Below are positions 1-8,522 of a DNA stretch of 36,186 nt, in pieces. Origin of the DNA: Polyangiaceae bacterium (GTDB lineage: Bacteria; Myxococcota_A; Polyangia; Polyangiales; Polyangiaceae); assembly GCA_025937895.1 (NCBI GenBank), contig JAICQL010000062.1, positions 1 through 36,186 on the forward strand. The letters run 5' to 3'. The notes under the pieces were generated by a model. That model did no database searches, was not told the origin of the DNA, and saw only the letters and a list, made by a program, of their open reading frames with translations. The position numbers and the translations under genes were made by a program. Position 1 is the stretch's first letter, and every line of letters starts with the position of its first letter.

Positions 1-640
1 CGCCCACCCCGCACAGCCAGCAGATGTTGCCCAGCCAGCGCCGCCGCTGCTCGCCCAGCAGACCCGTGCTGCAGCCGGCATGATACAGCCCCTGCGCGAG
101 GTGCAGCGCCGCGGCGGCCATGCCCAGCAGATAGCCGATGGCCACCAGCGGCACGCCGCCGAGTGCCGTGCTCGACAGGCTGCCGCACAGCTCCGCCAGA
201 TAGTCCGCGCGCTGCAGCTCTCCTAGCCAGCGCCTGCCCGAGAGCTGCCAGACGTGCGCGCACAGAAATGCCAGGAGCACGAGCGCGCTCGCGCGCTGCA
301 AGCTGCGGCCCAGCGGAGCCGGCCAGTACGGATCTGCTCCGGGGTCCGCCAGCCGCCTCGAGCCCAGCGCCACGTGAGCGAGCAGCGGCAGCAGCACGCA
401 CACCAGCACCACTCCATCCCAGAGCGGCGCGCGCTCCCACGCGGCCTCCAGCGCCCGCTGCTCCGGCCCCGCGCGGAGCGCCAACACCTGAGCCCCGACG
501 TGCAGCAATACGTAGCCGGCCAGCGGAACAGCCCCCAGCCAGGCGTGCCAGCGGAGCCAGCCCGGCCTCGTCTCGGACGCCGGCGCGCCGGTGGCATGAC
601 CGGCAGGCGCTGCGGGAGCGGGAGGGCGGGAGCCAGCCAC
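1..640 (-). CDS. sdhC: Succinate dehydrogenase cytochrome b-type membrane subunit, partial (3' end beyond window)
   Basis: An open frame reads on the minus strand from a GTG at 640 through the left edge without a stop (213 residues seen). It starts VAGSRPPAP, then has a Pro/Ala-rich leader and about four hydrophobic segments. His-containing helices include WHAWLGAVPLAGYVLLHVGA near residue 35, LLPLLAHVALG near 80 and LVLLAFLCAHVW near 110. The last one contains HLAQGLYHAG followed by LLGEQRRRW, which resembles the haem b helix and following cytoplasmic turn of the SdhC/FrdC cytochrome b558 family. I infer a diheme quinone-reacting anchor of succinate dehydrogenase or fumarate reductase; sdhA and sdhB would lie left of the window. 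No strong ribosome binding site precedes the GTG, so the start is uncertain. The family call rests on motif resemblance and helix layout only. Confidence 0.7.
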   Translation of the reverse strand, partial: MAGSRPPAPAAPAGHATGAPASETRPGWLRWHAWLGAVPLAGYVLLHVGAQVLALRAGPEQRALEAAWERAPLWDGVVLVCVLLPLLAHVALGSRRLADPGADPYWPAPLGRSLQRASALVLLAFLCAHVWQLSGRRWLGELQRADYLAELCGSLSSTALGGVPLVAIGYLLGMAAAALHLAQGLYHAGCSTGLLGEQRRRWLGNICWLCGVG

Positions 641-750
641 GAAGCGGATGCTGTTAGCAAACCCGACCGGCGATGGGGTAGGTTTTCGCCCCTGGTCCGG
701 CCGCGGTACGGCGCTGCGCCAGCGGCTGAGATGAGCCAAATTTCAGGAAT

Positions 751-2691
751 ATGACCTGGCCGCGACCGCGCCCTTTTGGGCTCCGCCGAGCCTTGCTCGG
801 CTGGCGCCCGAGCAGCGCTGCCCTGGTGTTGCTCGCGACCGCGCTCGCACCGCTGGGCTGCGCGTCCACGTCGCGTGCCGGCCTAGGGCCCGAGGCCTCG
901 CTGGCGAGCAGCGCCGAGGCTCAAGCGCAGTTCCGCGCGCTGCGCGAGCAGTGGATCAACACGCCGCCGGACGCGCGCGGCGGCCTGGAGCGGGCTTGCG
1001 TCTCCTTCATCCAGCGCTTTCCCGAGGACCCCCAGGGCCGCTGGGTGCGCATCTATCTGGCCTGGATCGCGCTGGCGCGCGACGACACGGCGCTGGCCGA
1101 GCGCTGGCTGAGCCTGGCGGACGCGGGCCCGTACGGCGCCGCCAGCGATCTCTCGGAGGTGGTGCGTGCCGCCATCGATCTGGCAGCAGGCCGCGCCCCC
1201 ACCGCCTACGCCAAGCTGTATGCGCTGGAGGGGCGGCTGATCGATCCCGACGATCGCCTGCTCTGCCTGGACCGCCTGGTGCTCGCCTCCCTCGCCGTCG
1301 AACGCTACGAGGACGCCGTGGATCAGATGCTGGAGCTGGCAGCGCTGGCGGCACGCCGGCACCGCGAGCGGCTCTGGCGCAGCCTGGAGCCGCGTCTGAG
1401 CGAGGTACCGCTGCCAGTGCTGGAGGCCACCCTGCCCCGCCTCTCGGCCTCCGCCATCCAGAGCCCCTCGGTGCGCCCCGCCGAGCGCGCCGCTGCCGTG
1501 GACTGGATGCGGCAGCATATCCTGCAGGTGCTGGCGCGCAGCGCCATCCAGCGCCAGGACGTGGCGCTGGCTCAGCGCCTGGTCTCCAGCAGCCCGCTGG
1601 CAGGCAGCACCCTGGCCCCCGGCAGCAGCAGTGGCAGCGCGCCAGCGAACGCCAGCGGCGCAGCTGCCAGCGGCAATGGCGGAGCGCCGGGCAGCATGCC
1701 CGCGCGCTCCGAGCTGCTGTGGCTGGCCACCCAGGGCAGCCTCACCCCCACCGTGCGTGGCCGCACCCTGGGTCTGGCGCTGGAGCTGGGCGACGCCGCG
1801 ACCCGCCAGCGCTCGCTGGACGTGGCCAGCGGCATCGCGCTGACTCTGGATCTGGCGCAGCGCTCGCGCGACGGCGCTCAGCCCGAGCTGGACACCCGCC
1901 CCGTCGACGGCGGCGCGCTCAGCGACACCCTGGCGCGCCTCGCCGGTGATGGCGCAGCCCTGCTGGTGGCGGGCTTTGACCCGCACGGTGCTGCCGTGGC
2001 CGCGCAGTTCGCGGCCGAGCATGCCATCCCCGTGCTGCTGCTGGATGCGCCCGAGGGCGGCACCGCGGCGCTGTCGCGCTTCGCGTACCTGGTCGGCGAG
2101 GATGGGGACGCCGTGAGCCAGCTGCTGCGCAAGGCGCTGCAGCCCCGGGTGGACACGCTGCTCAGCGCCGGCACCGCCGCGCAACCCTGTAACGAGCACG
2201 GCGCGCCGCTGCCTGCCGCGCTCGCACGCGCACAGGCCGAGCAGCGCCGGCCTGGCCTGCTGCTGCTGGGCGGGGTCGAGTGCGCGGACCTGCTGGATCA
2301 GCTCGATCCGCGCTGGGTGCTGGGCCTGGGTCTGAGCGCGCCGCGCCTGGCGCGCGCTAGCCAGCATGAGGCCTGGCAGCTCACCACGGGCCGCCTGGCG
2401 GAGCTGGAGAGCCAGCGCGGCGCAGACGCCAGCAGCTGGTTCGAGAAGAAGGGCCGCGCTCCCGGCTGGTACGAGGCGCTCGGGCACGATATCGCCCGCA
2501 TCGCCGAGGCAGTGCTGCCCCCCGCGCCCGAGAGCCCGCTGCGCGATCCGGCGCAAGTTGCGGAGGTGCACCAGCAGATCATCCTGCAGCTCGCCCGCCT
2601 GCAGCGCAACGATCTCTGGACCAGCAGCGAGGGCCGCTTTCAGGAGCAGCGCCTCGAGCGACAGTGGCGCGCGCAGCGAGTCGAGCGATGA
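751..2691 (+). CDS. LpoA/LppC-like penicillin-binding-protein activator lipoprotein
   Basis: 646 residues. The N-terminus has a long leader ending in a lipobox, ALAPLGC with Cys37, so an outer-membrane lipoprotein is expected. Residues about 50-250 are alpha-helical and TPR-like. A Gly/Ser/Ala-rich linker lies near 290-315. The C-terminal half looks like a type-1 periplasmic-binding fold, with alternating hydrophobic strands such as GAALLVAGFDPHGAAVAAQF and IPVLLLDAPEG. This order, TPR then PBP1-like, is that of LpoA/LppC, which activates the peptidoglycan synthase PBP1A from the outer membrane. No residue proves the function, and it could be a generic amino-acid-binding-type sensor lipoprotein. 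AGGA sits just before the ATG. The stop overlaps the tsaE start (ATGA), so the two are likely translated together. A separate LpoB-like gene lies at 24228-24854. Confidence 0.7.
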   Translation: MTWPRPRPFGLRRALLGWRPSSAALVLLATALAPLGCASTSRAGLGPEASLASSAEAQAQFRALREQWINTPPDARGGLERACVSFIQRFPEDPQGRWVRIYLAWIALARDDTALAERWLSLADAGPYGAASDLSEVVRAAIDLAAGRAPTAYAKLYALEGRLIDPDDRLLCLDRLVLASLAVERYEDAVDQMLELAALAARRHRERLWRSLEPRLSEVPLPVLEATLPRLSASAIQSPSVRPAERAAAVDWMRQHILQVLARSAIQRQDVALAQRLVSSSPLAGSTLAPGSSSGSAPANASGAAASGNGGAPGSMPARSELLWLATQGSLTPTVRGRTLGLALELGDAATRQRSLDVASGIALTLDLAQRSRDGAQPELDTRPVDGGALSDTLARLAGDGAALLVAGFDPHGAAVAAQFAAEHAIPVLLLDAPEGGTAALSRFAYLVGEDGDAVSQLLRKALQPRVDTLLSAGTAAQPCNEHGAPLPAALARAQAEQRRPGLLLLGGVECADLLDQLDPRWVLGLGLSAPRLARASQHEAWQLTTGRLAELESQRGADASSWFEKKGRAPGWYEALGHDIARIAEAVLPPAPESPLRDPAQVAEVHQQIILQLARLQRNDLWTSSEGRFQEQRLERQWRAQRVER

Positions 2692-3170
2692 TCCTGTCGC
2701 TGCCCACCCGGCGCGCCACGCGCCACCTCGGTCGCGCGCTGGCGCAGGCGCTGGCGCCCGGCGACGCCATCATCCTGAGCGGCCCGCTGGGTGCGGGCAA
2801 GACCTTCCTGGTGCGCGGGCTATGCCGCGCGCTAGGCCTGCCCGAGCACGAGCCGGTGCTGAGCCCCACCTTCACCCTGGTGCGCGAGCTGCCGACGACG
2901 CCCAGGGTGGTGCACGCCGATCTGTATCGCCTGGGCAACCTGGAGGAGGCCGAGCAACTCGGACTGCTCGAGCAGCGTGACGCCGGCGCCGTGCTGCTGG
3001 CGGAGTGGGCGGAGCGCTTTCCCGAGGCGCTCGGTCCTGATTGCCTCACCGTGCGCATCGAGCTGGGCCCGCGCCGCGCGCTGCTGGCTGGCAGCGGGCC
3101 ACGCTCGCTGCAGCTGCTGGCCCGGGTGGCGGAGGCTGCTTTGCAGCTCCGGCTGAGCGCCGCACCGTGA
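2688..3170 (+). CDS. tsaE: tRNA threonylcarbamoyladenosine biosynthesis ATPase TsaE
   Basis: 160 residues from ATG 2688, which overlaps the upstream stop as ATGA; this coupling is why I prefer it to a start further upstream. The Walker A motif GPLGAGKT is at residues 32-39. It is followed by PTFTLVREL, the typical TsaE PTF segment, then HADLYRLGNLEEAEQLGL and an LLAEWAERFP segment, all family hallmarks. TsaE is the cytoplasmic ATPase that works with TsaD and TsaB to install t6A37 on ANN-decoding tRNAs. Length is normal for the family (about 150-170). Co-transcription with an envelope lipoprotein and an MlaE permease has no obvious functional logic. Confidence 0.95.
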   Translation: MILSLPTRRATRHLGRALAQALAPGDAIILSGPLGAGKTFLVRGLCRALGLPEHEPVLSPTFTLVRELPTTPRVVHADLYRLGNLEEAEQLGLLEQRDAGAVLLAEWAERFPEALGPDCLTVRIELGPRRALLAGSGPRSLQLLARVAEAALQLRLSAAP

Positions 3171-3186
3171 TAAATAGCCGGTGAAC

Positions 3187-3975
3187 ATGGCCTCACAACC
3201 CACCTCGCTGGCGGCGCGGCTGTTTGCCCCGGCGGCGGCGGCGCTGGAGGCCATAGGCAGCGTCGTGCAGCTCACGGTCGATACCCTGCGCTGGATGGTG
3301 CGGCCGCCCTACCGCGTCGGAGAGGCGCTGAACGCCATGGAGTTCATGGGCGTGCAGTCGCTGTTCATCATCCTGCTCACCGGCACCTGCAGCGGCATGG
3401 TATTCGCGCTGCAGAGCGTGAACTCGCTGCGCGAGTTCGGCGCCGAGGGCGTGGTGGGCTCGGTGGTGGCCATCTCGCTCACGCGCGAGATCAGCCCGGT
3501 GTTCTCGGCGCTGATGATCACGGCGCGCGCGGGCAGCGCCACCGCTGCCGAGCTCGGCAACATGCGGGTGACGGAGCAGATCGACGCGCTCACCACCATG
3601 GCGGTGAGCCCGGTGCAGTACCTGCTCTCGCCGCGCCTGCTCGCCGGGGTGGTGATGTTCCCGCTGCTGTGCATCGTGTACAGCTCCGTCGGCATGCTCG
3701 GCGCGTGGTTCGTCGCCGTGAAGGGCCTGGGCATCGATCCCGGCATCTTCATCGCCAACATCGAGGACTACATGCAGCCCAGCGACTTCTGGATGGGCGA
3801 GATCAAGTCCGCGTGCTTCGGCTTCCTCGTCACCTCCATCTGCGCGCGCCAGGGCTTCTTCGCCAGCGGCGGCGCGCGCGGCGTGGGTCAGGCCACGACG
3901 CGCGCGGTGGTCCACAGCGCGGTGGCGATCCTCGTCGCCAACTACATCATCACCAGCGTGCTGACGGACATCTGA
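3187..3975 (+). CDS. mlaE: MlaE/YrbE-family lipid ABC transporter permease
   Basis: 262 residues from ATG 3187, preceded by GGTGA. A GTG at 3181 is the alternative, and an in-frame TAG just before it excludes anything longer. It has the MlaE permease layout: an amphipathic N-terminus, then about five membrane helices. Family-typical stretches are EFMGVQSLFIILLTGTCSGM, SLTREISPVFSALMITARAGSATAAELG, and MRVTEQIDALTTMAVSPVQYL with its conserved EQIDAL. This is the inner-membrane subunit of the MCE-type phospholipid transporters. Its partners are an MlaF ATPase, which is not in this window, and an MCE protein, one of which lies 28 kb away at 32060-33529. It ends 52 bp before a convergent gene. 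Confidence 0.92.
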   Translation: MASQPTSLAARLFAPAAAALEAIGSVVQLTVDTLRWMVRPPYRVGEALNAMEFMGVQSLFIILLTGTCSGMVFALQSVNSLREFGAEGVVGSVVAISLTREISPVFSALMITARAGSATAAELGNMRVTEQIDALTTMAVSPVQYLLSPRLLAGVVMFPLLCIVYSSVGMLGAWFVAVKGLGIDPGIFIANIEDYMQPSDFWMGEIKSACFGFLVTSICARQGFFASGGARGVGQATTRAVVHSAVAILVANYIITSVLTDI

Positions 3976-4027
3976 GTGATGCCCGCCAGCAGCCTGCGCG
4001 CCGGGTCAGGCCGTGGCCCCGCACAGG

Positions 4028-5443
4028 CTACAGCCGAACGGTCACGCCCAGATACGCCGCCGTGAACAGATCGACGGCGCCGCCCGCCACCTCCGACCGG
4101 CCATCGAAGGCGTCTTCAGGCGTCGGGTTCATCTCCAGCAGGTAGCGACGCAGGGAGCCCGTCAGATCGATCGACACGCTCTTACTGAGCGGGTATTCGA
4201 GACCGGCTGACGCCTCCACTCCATAGCCGCCGACCCGTGGAAACCACTCGTCCTCGCTGACCTCGCCGTAGCCCAGCGGCAGGCGAAAGCCGGCCGCTGC
4301 GGTGGCGCGGACCTGCCCGAGATCCAGGCTCACGTCCAGCGCGGAGCGCAGCATCGTGTACGAGATGTCCGGCATGTTGGAGCGGTTGTTCGGATCCTCG
4401 AGGCCGGCCTTCATCTGTCCGAAGGTCAGATCAAAGCCGATCAGGTGCCCGTCCACCGGGTAGCGCGCGCGCACGCCGCCGAAGATCTCGTGATACACGA
4501 CCGAGAAGTTGCCGCCGAAGTCATCGTCTCGTACGTTGCCCGAGAGGGTGCCCTCGTAGCGCGCGATCACGCCCAGGTGATCAGAGATGGGCCGATCGAA
4601 CGGGTACAGCTCCCCCTGCAGCTGGTAGACCCAGATGTTGGTCTCTTGCTTGCGCAGGCGATTGTAGATGTCGTCGGAGAAGTCGAGGCTGCGGTGCACC
4701 ACGCCGGCGCGGCCGCTGATGGCGGCCATGATGCGCGAGCGGTCATCACCGGTGTCCTCGTCCACGCCCTCATCGCTGATGCCGTCGCCGGAGGAGCTCT
4801 GCGAGCTCTCCCCGCCGTCCGAGCTCTGGCTCTCCGCCGCCTTGTCCTCGGCAGGGGCCTCGCGCTGGGCGACTTCCGGCGCATCCGGCTCCGGCTCGTC
4901 GAGCACGCCATCGGTGGCGGGCGGCTCCTCACGAGTAGCGCGCTTGCTGCTGCTGGCGCCGCCGCCAGCGCGGGTCAACGACTTGTCCAGCTTGTCCGCC
5001 GCGGTATCGACGATGTCCTTGGTCAAGCCGGGCAGCCACGAGTTCTTGTAGCGGACCGCCGTGCCCACCCGCACGCCGCGGTCGCCGTCGATCACGCGCA
5101 GCGAGACCGCCCAGTTCTTCATGCCCTGGCGGCGCACGACGCCGTCGACGATGGCGTCTGCGCCTTCACCCTCGGCCAGGCGAATGAGCGCACGGCGGTT
5201 GAGACCCTTGGAGGTTCGCTCCACGCGAATCACGGTGTGACCGGCGGCCTCCAGAGACTGCGCCACCTTGTCGCGCAGCACGTCGGAGGCGCGACCGCCG
5301 AACTCGAGCAGCACGATGCGCGAGCCCGCATGCGCGTCACCCGACCACGCCTGCAGCGCGAGGGCGAGCGGAAGCGCCAGGAGCAGGCGCCGGCACCAGC
5401 CGCGCGCGCCCGAAACGTGAGAACGAGACATGAAGACTTTCAT
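4028..5443 (-). CDS. Putative outer-membrane barrel protein with N-terminal periplasmic domain
   Basis: 471 residues from ATG 5443. This ATG overlaps the stop of the upstream gene as ATGA; the open frame runs further upstream, but only antisense to that gene's real frame. A signal peptide is visible (RRLLLALPLALALQAW, cleavage near AHA-GS). Residues about 35-155 alternate strands and helices (IVLLEFGG, EGADAIVDGVV, WAVSLRVIDGDRG). This vaguely recalls CsgG/TolB-N-type nucleator domains, but I cannot assign it. A Ser/Glu/Asp-rich acidic linker follows (about 165-235). The last 230 residues have amphipathic strands and end in LGVTVRL, with a terminal hydrophobic pattern like an outer-membrane barrel. 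Function unknown. Likely co-translated with the Cys/His lipoprotein upstream. Confidence 0.75.
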   Translation of the reverse strand: MKVFMSRSHVSGARGWCRRLLLALPLALALQAWSGDAHAGSRIVLLEFGGRASDVLRDKVAQSLEAAGHTVIRVERTSKGLNRRALIRLAEGEGADAIVDGVVRRQGMKNWAVSLRVIDGDRGVRVGTAVRYKNSWLPGLTKDIVDTAADKLDKSLTRAGGGASSSKRATREEPPATDGVLDEPEPDAPEVAQREAPAEDKAAESQSSDGGESSQSSSGDGISDEGVDEDTGDDRSRIMAAISGRAGVVHRSLDFSDDIYNRLRKQETNIWVYQLQGELYPFDRPISDHLGVIARYEGTLSGNVRDDDFGGNFSVVYHEIFGGVRARYPVDGHLIGFDLTFGQMKAGLEDPNNRSNMPDISYTMLRSALDVSLDLGQVRATAAAGFRLPLGYGEVSEDEWFPRVGGYGVEASAGLEYPLSKSVSIDLTGSLRRYLLEMNPTPEDAFDGRSEVAGGAVDLFTAAYLGVTVRL

Positions 5444-6072
5444 CCGCCCCCCGCAGCGACCTGATCGATCCAGTTGATGATGCACTGCCTGTCCGTCTCG
5501 CTGAGCGCGTACTCCATCAGCAGCGGCATCGTGAAGCCGCAATTGGGAGCGACCGGGCCCGTTAGCTTCTCTTCCAGGAAGCTGTCCGTCGCGCTGATGT
5601 ACGGACGCGCGGCAACGGACATACCGTTGGGCAACGTGAAGCACCTCGACTGCACGTTCAGCAGCCGTGATGCCACTCCGGGCGAAACCAGATCCGGGCT
5701 ACTGGCGCCACCCGCCTCGTGACAGCCGCCACCGCTCGTACAGCCACCTTGCGCCGCGGGACGCCCAAACAACTGGGTGATGTCCGAAGGACAGGCGCCC
5801 CCCACCATGCCGCCGCTGCCCGCGCCGCCCGGAGGCGCACCGGCGCCGCCTGGAGGCTGGCCCGTGCTACCCGCGCCGGCGACGGGCGAGCTGCTACCTG
5901 CCGCTCCGCCGCCAGGAACGGCAGTCTGAGTGCTACCGCCCGCGCCAGCGGTCGTCTGGGCGTAGCCCGTCTCGCCGAGGCTGGGGAACGTCTCGTCGTC
6001 GAGCTCTGCAGGTGAGCCGCATGAAATGAAAACCAGGGCGCCGAGGACGGCGCAGCGCTTTGAAAAGCCCAT
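5440..6072 (-). CDS. Small lipoprotein with a C-terminal haem-like CX5CH motif
   Basis: 210 residues from ATG 6072. Translation could open upstream, but MGFSKRC gives a short basic n-region, a hydrophobic stretch and a lipobox, FISC with Cys18. Residues 35-105 are a Gly/Ala/Pro/Ser-rich tether with TTAGAGG- and GGAGAPPGGAG-type repeats. The C-terminal 100 residues contain CPSDITQLFG, then GGCTSGGGCHEAGG, then a MPLLMEYALSETDRQCIINWID ending. That arrangement (Cys-rich haem-like site, later Met, then an LS...I..WI helix) resembles the cytochrome-c-like domains common in Myxococcota and Planctomycetota lipoproteins. The spacing is C-x5-CH rather than CXXCH, so haem attachment is uncertain. No clear Shine-Dalgarno. 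Translationally coupled (ATGA) to the barrel protein downstream. Confidence 0.75.
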   Translation of the reverse strand: MGFSKRCAVLGALVFISCGSPAELDDETFPSLGETGYAQTTAGAGGSTQTAVPGGGAAGSSSPVAGAGSTGQPPGGAGAPPGGAGSGGMVGGACPSDITQLFGRPAAQGGCTSGGGCHEAGGASSPDLVSPGVASRLLNVQSRCFTLPNGMSVAARPYISATDSFLEEKLTGPVAPNCGFTMPLLMEYALSETDRQCIINWIDQVAAGGG

Positions 6073-6634
6073 GTCGAGTCTGTGATCGATGGCAGGAGAT
6101 GTTGGTTCTTCTCTCGCGCTCCGGCTGCACGCTTCCGCACGTTGCGCGCGCCGGCTCGCGGCAGAAGAAAGCCGCTGAGGTCTCATACTCTGTGCTGAAG
6201 CGCCGAAGCTCGCAAGCCTAGACAAAGAGTAGTCATCATCAAGAGTTGGCAAGATCCATGGGATCGCACTGCTGCGCCAGATCGGCGTGTTTTGCGGGAT
6301 CGCGCAGGGTTCACAGTTGAAAGGGCAGACGCAAGCAGAGCCGTGTAAAGCGGCGTTGTGTTGCATCTCGATGACACGATCTCATGAGGCGTGCCGGTGG
6401 CGCGGCCCAGCGTGGAAGGGACTGCTCTGATGTAGAACGCACGAGAGCACCTCGCCTTGAGGTGGGTACACCCCGCAGGTGGTGCCGGCGCGCGGCATCT
6501 TAATCAGTTCCGACGCGCTGTCGCCATCTCGTTGGCGGCAGATATCCATCGAGAGCAAAGCTTTCTATTCACAGTGCTCTCGCCGCCACTGCTGCTCGCG
6601 GCTGCGCCCTGCCGGAGCGGGCTGCAGGCCTCGC
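6073..6634. other. Gene-free stretch
   Basis: 562 bases between the 3' end of the small haem protein and the start of the Cys/His lipoprotein; both genes are on the minus strand. Open frames here on either strand are short, have random-looking composition and no ribosome binding site. The segment from about 6181 to 6310 is less GC-rich than its surroundings and probably holds the promoter for the 6072-to-4028 gene pair. I cannot point to a convincing -35/-10 pair or a strong terminator hairpin. Confidence 0.5.
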
Positions 6635-7138
6635 TCAGCTGCGGCGGCGCCGCCGCAAGCGCACGAGCAGCGTGGCCACACCAGCAGCGAGCAGCGCCAG
6701 CGGCCCTGAAGGCTTGGTAGCTGCTGGCACCAGCTGCGCCCCATCGCAGCCGTATTCAGGGCCCGCTCCGAGCGCATCGCCGCTCGGGTTGCCACAAGTG
6801 CGCAGCTCTTCCTTGTCGGGAGTGCCATCGCCGTCCGAGTCCACCATCTCGTTCAGGCGACTGAGCGCCGAGCGCAGCGCGTTCGCGTCGTTACCGCGGT
6901 TGAGACCGAGATCACCCAGCTGCAGCGCGAACGCCTGCTCGGCCGTGCCCTCGCCGCCGCGCGAGGTGGTGTGACAGATCAGGCAACGCGAGCGGGGGTT
7001 CGGACAGCGGACAGTGACTGCGCCCACGCTGAGCGTGGCGTCGATCACCGACGGGTACTCGGGTGTGGCCAGGGCGGGCTCGCTCCAGCTCCAGCTGCCC
7101 AACATCAACAGAGCCGCGGTCGAGATCTTGCGCATCAT
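6635..7138 (-). CDS. Small monohaem c-type protein with C-terminal membrane anchor
   Basis: 167 residues from ATG 7138 (a second ATG follows immediately); GGAG lies about 10 bases upstream. The signal peptide ends near ALA-TPE. A canonical haem c motif, CLICH, is at residues 52-56. A helical segment follows, then a calcium-binding-like DSDGDGTPDKEE repeat near residue 97, as in thrombospondin-type-3/EF-hand-like sequences. The tail has a Gly/Cys-containing stretch (GPEYGCDG), a hydrophobic helix (GPLALLAAGVATLLV) and an RLRRRRR cluster. This tripartite tail recalls C-terminal sorting signals such as MYXO-CTERM, but the motif is not exact. The gene starts 27 bases after the stop of the barrel protein at 7166-8374, so the two probably form an operon and may pass electrons to each other. 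Confidence 0.85.
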   Translation of the reverse strand: MMRKISTAALLMLGSWSWSEPALATPEYPSVIDATLSVGAVTVRCPNPRSRCLICHTTSRGGEGTAEQAFALQLGDLGLNRGNDANALRSALSRLNEMVDSDGDGTPDKEELRTCGNPSGDALGAGPEYGCDGAQLVPAATKPSGPLALLAAGVATLLVRLRRRRRS

Positions 7139-7165
7139 GGCCTGCTCCTACCGATCACCGATCAC

Positions 7166-8374
7166 TCACAAGTACACGTGCAGCTGGGCCTGGCCATGGA
7201 ACACGTCATCCTGGTGCATCACGCCGTCGATGCGCAGCTCCAGGTGTTCCACCGGGAACCAGTTGAGGCCCACCCAGGCGCCGTAGCGAGGCGCACCGGA
7301 GCCGCGCACCGGCAACACGCCGGGGCGGTTCAAGAGGCCCTGGTCCAGCACCTCCCCCGTGAGCAGGAAGTGCAGCCCCCGCCACGGCTCGTAGTCCGCC
7401 TGGAGGAAGCCGGTGAAGCCCGCGCGCCGCCCCCCCTCCTTCAGCACGTCGATCTCACCCAGCAAGGAGAACTTGGTCGAGGGCCCCCAGCGCAGCAGCA
7501 GCCCATCGGCGTAGCGCACCGAGTCCTCGATGCGCGTCAGCGAGTCCACCTGGGAGTAGGTCAGGATCGAGCTGACCCCCACCGCCAGGCGCGGGTTGAG
7601 CAGATACTCCAGAGTGGCGGCGTAGCCGCGCTCGCGATAGCGATCCGGGTTCAGCTGAAAGTTGCCGAGCACGAGCATCAGCTCGGTGCGCCAGCGGCCG
7701 CCGGTGTACGTCAGCGATGCGCCGTGCTGCTGATCGGACTCGCGATCGGTACGGGTAGACTCGCGCACCCACAGCGTGTGCTCGGGGATGCGGATGCCGA
7801 AGGGCAAATTCAAGCGGCCCACCCGCAGCAACGTGTCGTCCTGCAGCCACAAGCCCAGGTAGTGGTTGCGGCTGAGCACGATGAAGCCCTCACCGGGCTC
7901 CTGGTTGAGCTGCGCGCCGCGCACGTGTGCGTTGCCCTCGATGCCTCTGGCCACACCCAGGCTCGCGCCCAGCTGAAATTGACCGAAGCGCGCCGAGCCG
8001 TACACATCCACCTGCATCGGAAACTGACGCCACTCCGCCGGCACCGTGGGCACCGCGGCCGAGTAGATCAGCATGTGACGGTAGCTGCCGCCCAGGCTCA
8101 CGTTGCGCGGCTCCTTCAGCGCGCCGAAGAGGAAGCGCGAGCCCTGGCTGTCTTCGGGCATGTCGGCCCCGCCCATGGTGAGCAAGTGCTCGCTCTGGTA
8201 ACGGCCAAACGCGGTCAGCGTCTCACCGCCAGACGGGTCGGTGTGACAGCTGCCGCACTTCGAGAAGCCGTGCTTGATCATCCATGCGTAGGCCTCTGCG
8301 CGCCCGCTCGACAGGGAGACGACAGCGAGAATCCAAAGCCAGCATGCGCCCCTCAGAAACGGAAGGCGTGGCAT
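7166..8374 (-). CDS. Outer-membrane barrel protein with N-terminal CXXCH haem site
   Basis: 402 residues. The signal peptide has cleavage near AEA-YAW. Immediately after it comes CGSCH at residues 40-44, in the context MIKHGFSKCGSCHTDPSGG, followed by LTAFGRYQ. This single-haem cap is seen before barrels in myxobacterial-type proteins. Residues about 90-402 are runs of alternating amphipathic strands (FPMQVDVYGSARFGQFQLGA, HYLGLWLQDDTLLRVGRLNLPFG) and end in GQAQLHVYL, a terminal aromatic/hydrophobic pattern typical of porin-like barrels. I infer an outer-membrane protein of 14-16 or more strands carrying one covalent haem on the periplasmic side. It may act in electron transfer across or at the outer membrane, but the partner and direction are unknown. 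The small haem protein follows 27 bases downstream. Confidence 0.88.
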   Translation of the reverse strand: MPRLPFLRGACWLWILAVVSLSSGRAEAYAWMIKHGFSKCGSCHTDPSGGETLTAFGRYQSEHLLTMGGADMPEDSQGSRFLFGALKEPRNVSLGGSYRHMLIYSAAVPTVPAEWRQFPMQVDVYGSARFGQFQLGASLGVARGIEGNAHVRGAQLNQEPGEGFIVLSRNHYLGLWLQDDTLLRVGRLNLPFGIRIPEHTLWVRESTRTDRESDQQHGASLTYTGGRWRTELMLVLGNFQLNPDRYRERGYAATLEYLLNPRLAVGVSSILTYSQVDSLTRIEDSVRYADGLLLRWGPSTKFSLLGEIDVLKEGGRRAGFTGFLQADYEPWRGLHFLLTGEVLDQGLLNRPGVLPVRGSGAPRYGAWVGLNWFPVEHLELRIDGVMHQDDVFHGQAQLHVYL

Positions 8375-8522
8375 TGGCCGGCGTTCTTGCCCAAGTGGCG
8401 GAAAACGTCAAACGGCACGATGCCAGAAAAGCCCCGGTTCTCAGACCGCTGCGGCGCGCCGGGCGCGGCTGGGCGGCAGCGCACGTTTGCCCCCGCGCCC
8501 GCGCGACGTTAGGCTGGTCGAA

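Noticed and set aside
163..754. Several reading frames on both strands at the left edge
   Set aside because: They are shadows of the cut-off SdhC-like gene, whose frame runs unbroken from 640 to the edge and has membrane-helix composition.
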